DNA from: Anaerolineales bacterium
Lineage (GTDB): Bacteria; Chloroflexota; Anaerolineae; JAAEKA01
DNA length: 64,000 nt
Reading direction: 5' to 3'
Assembly: GCA_020634615.1 (NCBI GenBank)
Contig: JACKBI010000001.1
Coordinates: 806,001-870,000, forward strand
The notes under the pieces: generated by a model
What the model was told of the DNA's origin: nothing
Seen by the model: the letters and a program-made list of their open reading frames with translations, nothing else
Database searches by the model: none
In this document: positions 33,156-41,394 of the stretch, one piece after another
How the letters are laid out: each line of letters opens with the position of its first letter
Position numbering within the stretch: the stretch's first letter is position 1
Made by a program: the position numbers and the translations under genes

Positions 33156-34943
33156 CTACACCACGACATTTACCAGCCGGCCGGCCACGACGATCATCCG
33201 TTTGGTCTGCCGGCCGGCCAGCAAGCCCGCAACGGTCCCGTCGGCCAGCGCCAGCGCGGCGGTTTCATCCTCACCGCTGGCTGCCGGCACTGCCACACGT
33301 GCCCGCACCTTGCCATTGATCTGCACCACAACCGTCGCCGTCTCGTCCGCGGCCAGTTCCTCCTGCCATTCCGGCCACGGCTGACTGTGGATCGATCCCA
33401 GCCCGCCCAGAGCCAGCCACAGTTCCTCGGCCAGATCGGGTGTGAACGGGGCCAGCATGCGCACCAACCCGTCGCAACATTCCTGCCACACGGCGGGTCC
33501 AACATTCGCCTGAGCCTCCAGCATCTGCGAGGTGAAGCTCATCAGCGCGGCAATCGCCGTGTTGAACTTGAACGCCTCGATGTCGCCGCTCACCTTGCGC
33601 ACCGTGCGATGCAGCCCGCGCACCAACGCCTCATCACCCTCTCTCCCGCTTTCCCACTCATTTCCCTTTCCTCCCCTTTCTCCGACCACCTTCCGCACCC
33701 GCTCCATCCAACGCACAACGCCACTGATTGCGCTGTCATCCCAGATCACGTTGGCCTCGAAAGGCGCAATGAACAGCACGTGCGCGCGCAGCGCGTCCGC
33801 GCCGTGGCGAGCAACCACATCGTCGGGCGTCACCACCGTCTCCGGTCGCGACTTGGACATGCGTCGTCCGTCGCTGGCATGCACCACGCCCTGCGACCGC
33901 AACAGCGGGAACGGCTCGCGGAAGTCAATCAGACCTGCGTCTGCCAGCACCCGGGTGAAGAAGCGCGCGTACAGCAGATGTCCCGTGGCATGTTCCGCAC
34001 CGCCAGCATACAGATCTACCGGCAACCAGCGCTGTACCGCCTCGCGGTCGAAGGCAAAGTCGTCGGCGTGCGGGCTGGCAAAACGCAGGAAGTACCACGA
34101 TGAGCAGACGGAGCCGGCCATGGTGTCGGTCTCGCGCTGCGCCGGTCCGCCGCACTGCGGGCAGGTCGTGTGGACGAACTCCGCGATGTTGGCCAGCGGA
34201 CTGCGGCCATCGCCCCGCGGCTCGAATGCACCGGTGGGCAGCGGCGGCAGGCGCACCGGCAGTTGCTCCTCTGGGACCGGCACGATTCCGCAGATCGGAC
34301 AATGAACGATGGGAATCGGCGCGCCCCAGTAGCGTTGCCGGCTGACCAGCCAGTCGCGCAGGTTGGCAATCCAACGACGCTGCATCGCGGCAATGTGCGG
34401 CGGCCAGTCTACGTCGTCCAGACCGGCAGCGAGTTGATCCCGATAGGCAGTCGTCCTGAACCACCACTGCGGCAGGCTGCGTTCGACCACCGCACTGCCA
34501 CAGCGCCAGCACACACCGTCCTCGACCTCCTCATGGGCCAGCACCGTCTGACAGCCGGTACACCAGTTGACCGGCGCCGCCGCGCGATAGGCCAGGCCGC
34601 GGCGGTACAGCAGCAGAAAGAACCACTGAGTCCAGCGATAGTAGGCCGGATCGCTGGAGTTGATCTCCCGGTCCCAGTCGTAGGAACAGCGGATCAACTG
34701 CATCTGCCGCTTGTAGTTAGCAGCATAGCGGGCCGTGCTGTCGGCAGGATGCACGCCGTGGCGAATCGCCTCGTTCTCGGCGGGCAGTCCGAACGCGTCC
34801 CAGCCCATGGGATGCAGCACATCGTAGCCGCGCATTCGGTAATAGCGGCTGACGACATCGGTCGGCACATAGTTGCGGCAGTGACCCACCGTCAACCCCG
34901 CGCCTGATGGATAAGGGAAGAAATCCAGGCAGTAATAGGTCAT
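33156..34943 (-). CDS. leuS: Leucyl-tRNA synthetase lacking the CP1 editing domain
   Basis: A 595-residue LeuRS-like class I synthetase; usual LeuRS is about 800-900. It starts at YYCLDFFPYPSG, so the normal ~30-residue N-terminal extension is absent. The HIGH motif reads TVGH (18-21). At 187-198 MQRRWI is followed directly by ANLRDW, where E. coli LeuRS has about 185 residues of CP1 editing domain. Zinc-ribbon-like Cys pairs, the RMSKS loop (361-365) and the anticodon and C-terminal domains (VVVQINGKVRARV) remain. Natural CP1-less LeuRS is known in Mycoplasma mobile. A leader-peptide attenuator lies upstream. It may be a functional non-editing LeuRS or a specialised paralogue. Confidence 0.85.
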   Translation of the reverse strand: MTYYCLDFFPYPSGAGLTVGHCRNYVPTDVVSRYYRMRGYDVLHPMGWDAFGLPAENEAIRHGVHPADSTARYAANYKRQMQLIRCSYDWDREINSSDPAYYRWTQWFFLLLYRRGLAYRAAAPVNWCTGCQTVLAHEEVEDGVCWRCGSAVVERSLPQWWFRTTAYRDQLAAGLDDVDWPPHIAAMQRRWIANLRDWLVSRQRYWGAPIPIVHCPICGIVPVPEEQLPVRLPPLPTGAFEPRGDGRSPLANIAEFVHTTCPQCGGPAQRETDTMAGSVCSSWYFLRFASPHADDFAFDREAVQRWLPVDLYAGGAEHATGHLLYARFFTRVLADAGLIDFREPFPLLRSQGVVHASDGRRMSKSRPETVVTPDDVVARHGADALRAHVLFIAPFEANVIWDDSAISGVVRWMERVRKVVGERGGKGNEWESGREGDEALVRGLHRTVRKVSGDIEAFKFNTAIAALMSFTSQMLEAQANVGPAVWQECCDGLVRMLAPFTPDLAEELWLALGGLGSIHSQPWPEWQEELAADETATVVVQINGKVRARVAVPAASGEDETAALALADGTVAGLLAGRQTKRMIVVAGRLVNVVV

Positions 34944-34957
34944 TCGAGCCCCATGAG
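34944..34957 (-). promoter_or_regulatory. Four-codon mini reading frame overlapping the leuS start
   Basis: On the minus strand an ATG just before leuS encodes Met-Gly-Leu-Glu, and its TGA overlaps the leuS ATG (ATGA). AAAGGAG is placed about 9 bases before this mini ATG but 21 bases before the leuS ATG. Translation of leuS may depend on reinitiation after this mini frame. Confidence 0.4.
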
Positions 34958-34992
34958 ATGTGCACTCCTTTCGTGCGTGTGATCGCTCACCA

Positions 34993-35058
34993 GTCATTCC
35001 CTCGGAGGCGGGAATCCACGCTCCACTTGTACCAGACTCCCGCCTCCGCGGGAGTGAC
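34993..35058. repeat. REP/MITE-like inverted repeat
   Basis: The left arm (34993-35016) and right arm (35035-35058) are imperfectly complementary GTCATTCCC/GGCGGGAAT-type sequences with an 18-base loop. The pattern resembles a widespread dispersed GTCATTCCCGCG...GGGAATCC repeat. It sits between the attenuator and the leuS start, so it lies within the leuS leader RNA. Confidence 0.7.
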
Positions 35059-35076
35059 GGCACTGCGAGGTATAAC

Positions 35077-35133
35077 AAAAAGACCTCCACTCGGGAGGCC
35101 TTTGATTGAAAAAGGCGGCCACTGGGGCCGCCT
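35077..35133 (-). terminator. Tandem U-tailed hairpins: leuS attenuator
   Basis: On the minus strand the first stem GGCGGCC/GGCCGCC (35132-35126 and 35120-35114) ends in TTTTT (35113-35109). A second 10-bp stem AAAGGCCTCC/GGAGGTCTTT (35103-35094 and 35088-35079) ends in TTTTT. Both lie after the leader peptide stop and before leuS. GGCCTCC of the second stem is repeated within the leader coding region, so the leader could pair with the GGAGGTC arm instead. Confidence 0.8.
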
Positions 35134-35174
35134 GTCGAACTTTGTCAGATCGATGAACCAGGCAACTCAGCAGC

Positions 35175-35249
35175 TCACTCCCGCGCACAAGCGACTCCCG
35201 TGAGGGAGGCCAGGAGGAGGAGTGTCAAGCTGAAAGGTTGCTGGTTCAT
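35175..35249 (-). CDS. Leucine-rich leader peptide of leuS (24 codons)
   Basis: ATG at 35249 to TGA at 35175. After a short polar start (MNQQPFS) it reads LTLLLLASL: leucines at positions 8, 10-13 and 16, encoded TTG, CTC, CTC, CTC, CTG, CTC. AAGGTGAT lies 8 bases before the ATG, and the promoter is 28 bases upstream. The arrangement matches peptide-mediated transcription attenuation as in E. coli leuL or pheM: ribosome stalling at Leu codons when charged leucine tRNA is low would alter folding and prevent termination. The peptide ends CARE, so a micro-lipoprotein is conceivable, but only three residues would follow the Cys. Confidence 0.72.
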   Translation of the reverse strand: MNQQPFSLTLLLLASLTGVACARE

Positions 35250-35276
35250 GAGTTGATCACCTTGTAATGTAGACGA

Positions 35277-35305
35277 ACTCTATCACAATTCTGAACGTTT
35301 GTCAA
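35277..35305 (-). promoter_or_regulatory. Promoter of the leuS leader
   Basis: On the minus strand a perfect TTGACA (35300-35305), a 17-base spacer and TAGAGT (35277-35282). It places transcription start just before the leader peptide Shine-Dalgarno. Confidence 0.7.
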
Positions 35306-35314
35306 CGACGAATT

Positions 35315-35330
35315 CTGGCGCAAGCGCCAG
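35315..35330 (-). terminator. Short hairpin after the zinc-ribbon gene
   Basis: CTGGCG/CGCCAG arms (35315-35320 and 35325-35330) with a 4-base loop, directly after the stop of the upstream minus-strand gene. No T run. Confidence 0.4.
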
Positions 35331-35333
35331 CCG

Positions 35334-35600
35334 TTATTGCAACTGGATCGCCTCCCAGATACCATCGGAAAGATGTATCACGGACATACACGACGCGCAG
35401 GTCGCGTCGTCAGCGGAGGTACGGCTGGCAGAGTGGCCGCAGTTGGGACACACCACCATCGCGCGCTGCGAAGCCTGTCGCAGCAACAGATGCATTACCT
35501 CAGCGGGGTCGTCCAGTTTCAACTCTTGTTGCAAGGCTTGCACGGCGGCCTGCTCCTCGTCGGTCAGATTAACAACAACTTTTTGCGGTTGTGAAGACAT
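35334..35600 (-). CDS. Small zinc-ribbon protein of unknown function
   Basis: An 88-residue protein. The N-terminal half is helical (VVVNLTDEEQAAVQALQQEL, then DDPAEVMHLLLRQASQRA), and a Cys4 zinc ribbon follows (CPNCG and CASC). The C-terminus (HLSDGIWEAIQLQ) is short. It could bind nucleic acid or a protein partner; no family name is certain. It lies 30 bases downstream of nfeD on the same strand and may share its transcript. Confidence 0.7.
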   Translation of the reverse strand: MSSQPQKVVVNLTDEEQAAVQALQQELKLDDPAEVMHLLLRQASQRAMVVCPNCGHSASRTSADDATCASCMSVIHLSDGIWEAIQLQ

Positions 35601-35630
35601 TGCGATACTCCTGTTGGTTGAAATACGATG

Positions 35631-36989
35631 TTATGGCGACGCCGGCGATGAACTGTCCGGCCGCACCAGCAGCTTGAACCCGTGGCGCTCTACGACAACG
35701 ACGCGGGCGCCAGGCTGGACCGTCGCGCTGCCGTCTTGCAACTCCGCCTGCCAGCGCTCGCCTTGCACGACGACTGTGCCGCTGGGGTTCAACTCCGTGC
35801 GCACGAAAGCCAATTGGCCAATCAGACTCTCCGCGCCCCAGGCAGGCTTCAGACGCTGCGCGCCGATCGCTTTGGCTACGATGAAGGTGAAGAACAGCAG
35901 GGTGGCACCGGCCAGGCCAAGGATCGCGGCCCATGGAACGCCTGCTTCGGTGCCACTAAAGAGCACGTAGGCGCCAAATACGAAAGTTACGACGCCGGCA
36001 ACCGTCAACGCGCCGTGGGTTGGCGCTTTGATCTCCAGAAAGAACAGGATGAAGCTGAGCAGCATGAAGCCCAGCCCGACCCAGTTGGCGTTGAGGATGC
36101 CCAGAGCATACATACCCAGCAGCAGCGCGACAAAGCCTGCTGTCCCGGCCATGTAGCCGCCCGGCTGGGAGAACTCGCTGATGATACCCTGCACGCCCAG
36201 CACTATCAGCAGCACGGCGATCCCCGGCACGGCGATCGCGTTGATCAGCGTGTTGAGTGTGTTCTCCGGGCTGGTCATCGGCAACTCGATCACGTTGGCG
36301 CCGGCCAGCGCCAGCGGACGCAGTTCGCCGTTGACCTCGACTTCAAACCCATCCAGTTGTTGCAGGAGATCGGGCACATCCTCGGCCACCGCATCGACCA
36401 CACCCAGTGACAGCGCTTCTTGAGCGGTCGCAGCCCGAGCGTTTGTCACTGCGCTTCGTGCCCACTCGACCGCCTTGTCGCCCCGGCGGCGGGCCAGATT
36501 CTCGATGTCGGCCGCCAGAATGTTGGTGATCTTCTGCTGGATGGTGTCACCCAACTCCGCGCCGCCCTCGGCCACCGGGCTGGCCGCGCCGATGGTGCTG
36601 CCGGAAACCATGCCCGCGGCATGGCCGGCCAGGGTGATAAACGTCCCGGCAGAGCCTGCCATCGCGCCGGTCGGCCAGACGTAGACGATGATCGGCACCG
36701 ACGACGAGCGCATGGCCTTCACGATGTCCTGGGTCAGATCGACCTGCCCACCAGGCGTGTCCAACCGCAGAACGATGGCTTCTGCACTTTCGGCCTCGGC
36801 CTGGGTGATTGCCCGTTCGATATAGGAGCTCAGAATCGGATTGACTGGACCGTCAAACGTCAGCACGTAGACACGGTTGCTGTCCTGCGCGCCGGACGGC
36901 GTCGCCAACAACAGCGCTGTCAGCAACGTCAGGATGACCACGAGTCCAATGCGTCTGCGAGACGCGCGCTCAACCACGGTTCGTATCAT
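35631..36989 (-). CDS. NfeD-family membrane-bound ClpP-class serine protease
   Basis: A 452-residue full-length NfeD-type protein. A signal peptide (about 1-35) precedes a ClpP-like domain with the Ser nucleophile in AGSAGTFITLAGHAA and the catalytic Lys likely in DTIQQKITN. Several membrane helices follow (about 245-380), then a C-terminal OB-fold (about 390-450, LNPSGTVVVQGERWQA). Archaeal homologues cleave the stomatin partner; such a partner is not adjacent here. ATG at 36989 starts the signal peptide directly. It is divergent from the EamA gene. Confidence 0.88.
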   Translation of the reverse strand: MIRTVVERASRRRIGLVVILTLLTALLLATPSGAQDSNRVYVLTFDGPVNPILSSYIERAITQAEAESAEAIVLRLDTPGGQVDLTQDIVKAMRSSSVPIIVYVWPTGAMAGSAGTFITLAGHAAGMVSGSTIGAASPVAEGGAELGDTIQQKITNILAADIENLARRRGDKAVEWARSAVTNARAATAQEALSLGVVDAVAEDVPDLLQQLDGFEVEVNGELRPLALAGANVIELPMTSPENTLNTLINAIAVPGIAVLLIVLGVQGIISEFSQPGGYMAGTAGFVALLLGMYALGILNANWVGLGFMLLSFILFFLEIKAPTHGALTVAGVVTFVFGAYVLFSGTEAGVPWAAILGLAGATLLFFTFIVAKAIGAQRLKPAWGAESLIGQLAFVRTELNPSGTVVVQGERWQAELQDGSATVQPGARVVVVERHGFKLLVRPDSSSPASP

Positions 36990-37056
36990 GCGAGAAGCTC
37001 CACTGGCTTGATTATACCCGATTCTCGAAAGCCCATCAAGAGGTTTGCGATACGTT

Positions 37057-37085
37057 TGCTCGCCCTTGCGCCGAATGCTACAATG
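37057..37085 (+). promoter_or_regulatory. Putative promoter of the EamA transporter gene
   Basis: TTGCTC (37057-37062), a 17-base spacer and TACAAT (37080-37085) preceded by TGC. The start at 37120 has AAGGAG in front. Confidence 0.5.
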
Positions 37086-37119
37086 TCCGCCTTAAGCATC
37101 CGCTCACAAGGAGTCGTTC

Positions 37120-38040
37120 ATGCGTTCGAAACAGTGGGTTCTTTTTGCCTTGCTCAGCCTGGCCTGGGGCGCTTCGTTCCTCTTCATCAAACTGGCATTG
37201 GTAGAGCTATCGCCGCTGATGATCGGGTTCGTGCGGCTGGTCATCGCTTCCGCCACCATGTGGATCATCGCCGTCGCGACGGGACGGCGTCCTCGTTTTG
37301 GGCGCAAGACGTGGCTGACGCTGGCCGCGATGGGGTTGTTCAACAACAGCCTGGCCTTTGTGCTGATCCCCTGGGGCGAGCAATACATCCCCAGCAGCCT
37401 GGCTGCCATTCTCAACAGCACCGTGCCGCTGTTCACCATCGTGCTGGCCCACTTCTTTGTCTCCGACGAGCGGCTGACCAACCGGCGTGTCGGCGGCCTG
37501 GTGATCGGTTTCTCCGGTGTCGTGGTGCTGATGGCGCCGCAGACCGCTGGCAAAACGAGCGATCTGGGCAATCTCGACAGCCTGCTGGGCAGTCTGGCCA
37601 TCGTCGTCGCGTCAGTCTGCTACGCCATTGCAACAGTGATTGGGCGGCGTAACCTGCGCGGCGAGCAGCCGGTGCTGACATCTGCCACGCAGGTCAGCTT
37701 TGGCGCGCTCTGGCTCTTGCCGCTGGTGTTGTTATCAGGCGGCCTGCCCACGCTGGCCGGTGTTTCACCTTTCATCTGGGCGTCGATGCTTTGGCTTGGC
37801 GCGGTGGGTTCCGGGCTGGCGTATCTGTTGTATTTCATGCTGCTGCGCGAGGTGGGTGCGACCCAGGTGGTCGTAGTCACCTACGTGCTGCCGTTTATCG
37901 GGGTTACCTTGGGCGTGTTGCTGCTCAACGAACCGCTGACATGGAGCATGATCGCCGGCCTGGGACTGATTCTGGCTGGCCTGATTGCCATCAATGGGGT
38001 GCCCGGCCGGCGGGTCAAACCGCAGCCAGCCGCCAGCTAG
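37120..38040 (+). CDS. EamA/DMT-family permease
   Basis: A 306-residue protein with ten predicted helices as two EamA repeats (about 5-140 and 160-300). Typical segments are LLSLAWGASFLFIKLAL near the N-terminus and VVVVTYVLPFIGVTLGVLLLNEP with GLGLILAGL near the end. Family members export amino acids, nucleotides or other metabolites. The start ATG has AAGGAG 7 bases upstream. The gene is single and closed by a strong bidirectional terminator. Confidence 0.92.
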   Translation: MRSKQWVLFALLSLAWGASFLFIKLALVELSPLMIGFVRLVIASATMWIIAVATGRRPRFGRKTWLTLAAMGLFNNSLAFVLIPWGEQYIPSSLAAILNSTVPLFTIVLAHFFVSDERLTNRRVGGLVIGFSGVVVLMAPQTAGKTSDLGNLDSLLGSLAIVVASVCYAIATVIGRRNLRGEQPVLTSATQVSFGALWLLPLVLLSGGLPTLAGVSPFIWASMLWLGAVGSGLAYLLYFMLLREVGATQVVVVTYVLPFIGVTLGVLLLNEPLTWSMIAGLGLILAGLIAINGVPGRRVKPQPAAS

Positions 38041-38045
38041 CGCGA

Positions 38046-38077
38046 AAAACGGCCCCGGATTGCTCCGGGGCCGTTTT
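38046..38077. terminator. Bidirectional terminator between EamA gene and secreted-protein gene
   Basis: AAAACGGCCCCGGA (38046-38059) pairs with TCCGGGGCCGTTTT (38064-38077), giving T runs on both strands. Confidence 0.92.
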
Positions 38078-38109
38078 GTATTACGAGACTGGTCAGACCG
38101 GCAAGACGA

Positions 38110-39609
38110 CTAGCGGTTGATGCTGTAGCCGTTGTAGGCCGACATGTCCGAACCACCGACCAGGGTTTCCGAGACGGCAACCAGGTCAACGTTCGAATGG
38201 ATGTAGACGCTGCCCGTCCAGTTGCCGCCCAGATTGATGGAACTGCAATTGACACGGGTGTTGCGGTTGAGCGACTTCCCAGCCGGGATGGACAGGTTCA
38301 GTTCCTGGTAGGCCGTTGAGCCGTCCAGATTGTAGAAGTAGATATCGACATCAGTCGCGTTGTTGTTGGTCGGGTTCTGAATGCGGATCAGTGAGTACTG
38401 GATCCAATCATTGTTAGGATCGTTGGGGCACGACACGTTGTCGGTGTTGCGCTGGTAGATAGCGGGCAGGAAGCTTTCCTTGCCGCCGTCAGCAGAGTTG
38501 GCAGCCGTCGTTGAACCGGCGACGTTGTTGCCGGGGCGAATGCTGTACGAGATCACCGAGATCTCAGTACCGTTGGTCGTATCAACAACCACTGAGCCAG
38601 CCCACGCGTTGCCCAACACGTTGTATTGAGAGGCGTTGAAGTCGCCGCCAGTACGCGTGTTGGCAGCGATCGCCGCGCCGGAGTTGACATTCTTTGTCAG
38701 CGTGAGGTCGAGATTGCCATTGGTCGCGTTGTAGAAGCGGAACCGGGAATTGCAGGTCGAGTTGGAAACACACTGCAAAGTGATGACCGAGAAACCACGC
38801 CAACCGAGGCCTTGGGCTGTGGAGTCACGTCGCTCGGCCGAAGGCACGTAGTTGGTCTGCGCGCCGCCAGGGGCGCCATTGTAGGCAACCGACCAGTAGT
38901 TCCAGTGATTGCTGGCAACCGCCGCGACCTTCTTGCTGTTCTGCACTACGACCTTGACCGCGCCGTTCCAGTAGCCGTTCTGCGACCAGAAGCTGGTCTG
39001 GGTCAGGTTCGGCACACCGTTCTGGCCGGGCGTATTCATGGCGAACGACTTGGAGCCAAGCGCCGGGATGTTGGTGCTTACATTGGCGAAGTCCACAGTG
39101 CCATCGCGGTTGGTATAGGTCATCTGAACCGTCACAGCGGTATCTTCAGTGTTCTGAATGGTGAGGACCGTATACTGATTGGATGCATAGGCGACGAAGG
39201 GGAAGTACATCTGCGAAGCGCCGACTGCATAGCCGGTGTAGGCATCGGTTTCCTTGCCATCGTCGAACGATCCGCCCGTGTACTTCACTTCAGCCACAGC
39301 CGCCAGCTCGTTGTCTGACTGCAGGACCATGGAGCCGTTCCAGTTGTCACCCAACTGAGCATCGGCTGCCTTGAAGTTGTAGGATCCGCGTGAGTTTACG
39401 GTCCGGTTGCGGTTGTACTCAGCTGAGCCGCCGGTGTTGTAGTAAATGGCGGTAACTTGAGCAGCGGCCGCGCCCGTGTTCTGGTTGGTGTTGGTGACGA
39501 TGACATCGGTGTTGCCCTCGCCCGGATTGGGATCAGCGAATGCGGGCAGTGCTGCCATCAACATCACCAACGCCATCCCTACCAAAATAAACAGTCGTGT
39601 CTTCTTCAT
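38110..39609 (-). CDS. Secreted protein with four repeated Trp/Gly modules
   Basis: A 499-residue exported protein. Residues 1-25 are a signal peptide (ends PAFA). The mature chain is Asn/Thr/Ser-rich and contains about four repeats of roughly 110-130 residues, each ending in a W-x-G-(S/A) strand then a valine-rich strand and a LAAV/VAAV/ISVI/LVAV box: near DNWNGSMVL, GYWNGAVKV, AWAGSVVV and NWTGSVYI. The final repeat ends YNGYSINR, resembling YTGYAVG in the first. It is probably a beta-rich surface or sheath protein. AGGAGA lies 12 bases before ATG. No enzyme motif is visible. Confidence 0.8.
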   Translation of the reverse strand: MKKTRLFILVGMALVMLMAALPAFADPNPGEGNTDVIVTNTNQNTGAAAAQVTAIYYNTGGSAEYNRNRTVNSRGSYNFKAADAQLGDNWNGSMVLQSDNELAAVAEVKYTGGSFDDGKETDAYTGYAVGASQMYFPFVAYASNQYTVLTIQNTEDTAVTVQMTYTNRDGTVDFANVSTNIPALGSKSFAMNTPGQNGVPNLTQTSFWSQNGYWNGAVKVVVQNSKKVAAVASNHWNYWSVAYNGAPGGAQTNYVPSAERRDSTAQGLGWRGFSVITLQCVSNSTCNSRFRFYNATNGNLDLTLTKNVNSGAAIAANTRTGGDFNASQYNVLGNAWAGSVVVDTTNGTEISVISYSIRPGNNVAGSTTAANSADGGKESFLPAIYQRNTDNVSCPNDPNNDWIQYSLIRIQNPTNNNATDVDIYFYNLDGSTAYQELNLSIPAGKSLNRNTRVNCSSINLGGNWTGSVYIHSNVDLVAVSETLVGGSDMSAYNGYSINR

Positions 39610-39753
39610 TGTGTCCGTCTCCTGTTGAAATTACTGCGCCGCCCAGCCCATGGCCGCACGAGCACATCGATTGCGCTTCTGTCATCCTAATCTACCACGC
39701 TACCCCCGTAATTTCAATAACCCTTATGAGGTATTATGGCCTGAAATGCCGGA

Positions 39754-41154
39754 TTAGTAGGCTCCGCGCCCTCTGACGACCACGCCAATGGTGCGCCAGA
39801 GGATCTGAACATCGAGCAAGGGGGAGTAGTTCTGGATGTAGTAAAGATCGTCCTCGGTGTGCTGGTGCATCTTGCGGTCACTGCGCCCATTGACCTGCCA
39901 CCAGCCAGTGATTCCCGGCGGCACCGCGAAGCGCCGTCGCTGCCAGTTCTCGTAATGTTCAACCAGCCGCGGCAGTTCGGGACGCGGACCCACCAGACTC
40001 ATATCACCGCGCAGGACGTTGAACAACTGCGGAAGTTCGTCCAGACTGGTGCGGCGGATAAAGCGGCCGACATGGGTCACGCGCGGATCGTCAGGTGATT
40101 TGCGATAGGGCAACGATTGGTCGGTCGCTTCTTCAACAGCATCAGCATCCAGCACCATGGAGCGGAACTTGATCATTCTGAACGGACGACCGTTCTCGCC
40201 GACGCGTTCCTGGATGAACAACGCCGGTCCCGGGCTGTCCAGCTTGATGGCCAACGCGACCAGCAGCATAACAGGCCAGAGAATCAGCAGAGTAAGCAAT
40301 GAGAGCACGAGATCGAAGACCCGCTTGACCACCCGATCGAAGCCATCGATGGCCGGGTCGCGCAGTCCCACCAACGGCAAACCGTTGAAGTCTTCGATGG
40401 TCGCCCGACTCATGGCGAGATCGATAAAATCGGGTACCACCCGCACACTGACCGGCTGTTCCTGCAAGGCCAGCACGAGGCTTTCGATGGTGCCCTGAGA
40501 GCGCAACGGCAGCGCAAACACTACCTCGTTGACGGCATGCGCCTTGACGAGCGCCGGTGTGTCAGCAATGGTCCCCAGCACGGGTCCGGCAAGATGCGCT
40601 CCAGACTCACTCGTCAGGTCGTCATCCACCATGCCAATCAGAACCAACCCGGTGCTGCTCCGGGCAAGGACACCCTCGGCCACCCGTTGGGCCAGCCGCC
40701 CAGTTCCCACGACCAGCACGCGGCGGGTATCAGGTTCCGCCCGCCCGGCAAACCGCAGCGCGCCGCGCAATGCAAAGCGAAATCCAATGATCAATGCCAG
40801 ATCGGTCAACACGAAGTAGAAAAACAGGCGGCGGGGCACTTCGCGGTACGTCAGGTAGAGCACGCCGGCGAAGACCAGACACGCGACCGCGACGGCGAAA
40901 GTGATCGCCTGCGCCTCATCCCACGCGCCCATCGAGCGGTGTGCGTTGTACACATTGGCAACTACAAACGTCGTTCCCCAGATCAGCGCTACCAGGAAAT
41001 AGATCGTCCACGGCTGCGCGACCTCATTCCATACCAACTGAACACCGAAAGGCAGCCAGAAGCGGGCCTGAATTGCGATGAACAGTGAAAGGAGGGTGAT
41101 TGCGAGATCAGCGAAGATCAGGAAGATGGTTGTGTTCGTATCGAGCTTTCGCAT
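39754..41154 (-). CDS. Polyprenyl glycosylphosphotransferase (exopolysaccharide initiating transferase)
   Basis: A 466-residue membrane protein of the WbaP/WcaJ type. Four N-terminal helices precede a CoA-binding-like domain (RVLVVGTGRLAQRVAEGVL), and a fifth helix region (about 280-305) leads into the catalytic domain: MIKFRSM, RVTHVGRFIRRTSLDELPQL and GPRPELPRLVEHY. It transfers a sugar phosphate to undecaprenyl phosphate to start glycan synthesis. ATG at 41154 is preferred to 41184 because TTGAGG lies about 11 bases upstream. It may feed the same polymers as the YfhO and ligase-like genes. Confidence 0.88.
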   Translation of the reverse strand: MRKLDTNTTIFLIFADLAITLLSLFIAIQARFWLPFGVQLVWNEVAQPWTIYFLVALIWGTTFVVANVYNAHRSMGAWDEAQAITFAVAVACLVFAGVLYLTYREVPRRLFFYFVLTDLALIIGFRFALRGALRFAGRAEPDTRRVLVVGTGRLAQRVAEGVLARSSTGLVLIGMVDDDLTSESGAHLAGPVLGTIADTPALVKAHAVNEVVFALPLRSQGTIESLVLALQEQPVSVRVVPDFIDLAMSRATIEDFNGLPLVGLRDPAIDGFDRVVKRVFDLVLSLLTLLILWPVMLLVALAIKLDSPGPALFIQERVGENGRPFRMIKFRSMVLDADAVEEATDQSLPYRKSPDDPRVTHVGRFIRRTSLDELPQLFNVLRGDMSLVGPRPELPRLVEHYENWQRRRFAVPPGITGWWQVNGRSDRKMHQHTEDDLYYIQNYSPLLDVQILWRTIGVVVRGRGAY

Positions 41155-41394
41155 ACCCGAAAACCTCAAGGCATCAGAACGCATGGGATGGCAGGCTGAG
41201 TTACCGGCCTGGCCGGGTGGCGCTCCGGCCGGTCTCCGACCGAGCCGCCACCGGGTGTTGCAATGCGTTCTTGAAGTGCAGCCCTTTTCGTCAAACCGAA
41301 CGCAATTATACCACGGACGGTGCTCGCACCAAAAGCACTGCCTGTGGTGCAGCCTGCGCGCCCGCGATCAGACTTCGCGAAATCTTCCACTGCA

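Larger units (their letters stand above)
34944..35333. other. leuS leader region
   Basis: About 390 bases between leuS and the upstream zinc-ribbon gene. It contains, in minus-strand order, a hairpin, the leuS promoter, a leucine-rich leader peptide, two tandem terminators, a dispersed repeat and the mini frame, all listed separately. Confidence 0.75.

Noticed and set aside
34944..35090. N-terminal extension of LeuS beyond residue 1
   Set aside because: The extra residues translate a dispersed repeat and do not match LeuRS; ATG 34943 begins the family core.
34944..35333. T-box riboswitch upstream of leuS
   Set aside because: The conserved T-box sequence (like AGGGTGGNACCGCG) was looked for on the minus strand and not found; a leader peptide explains the region better.
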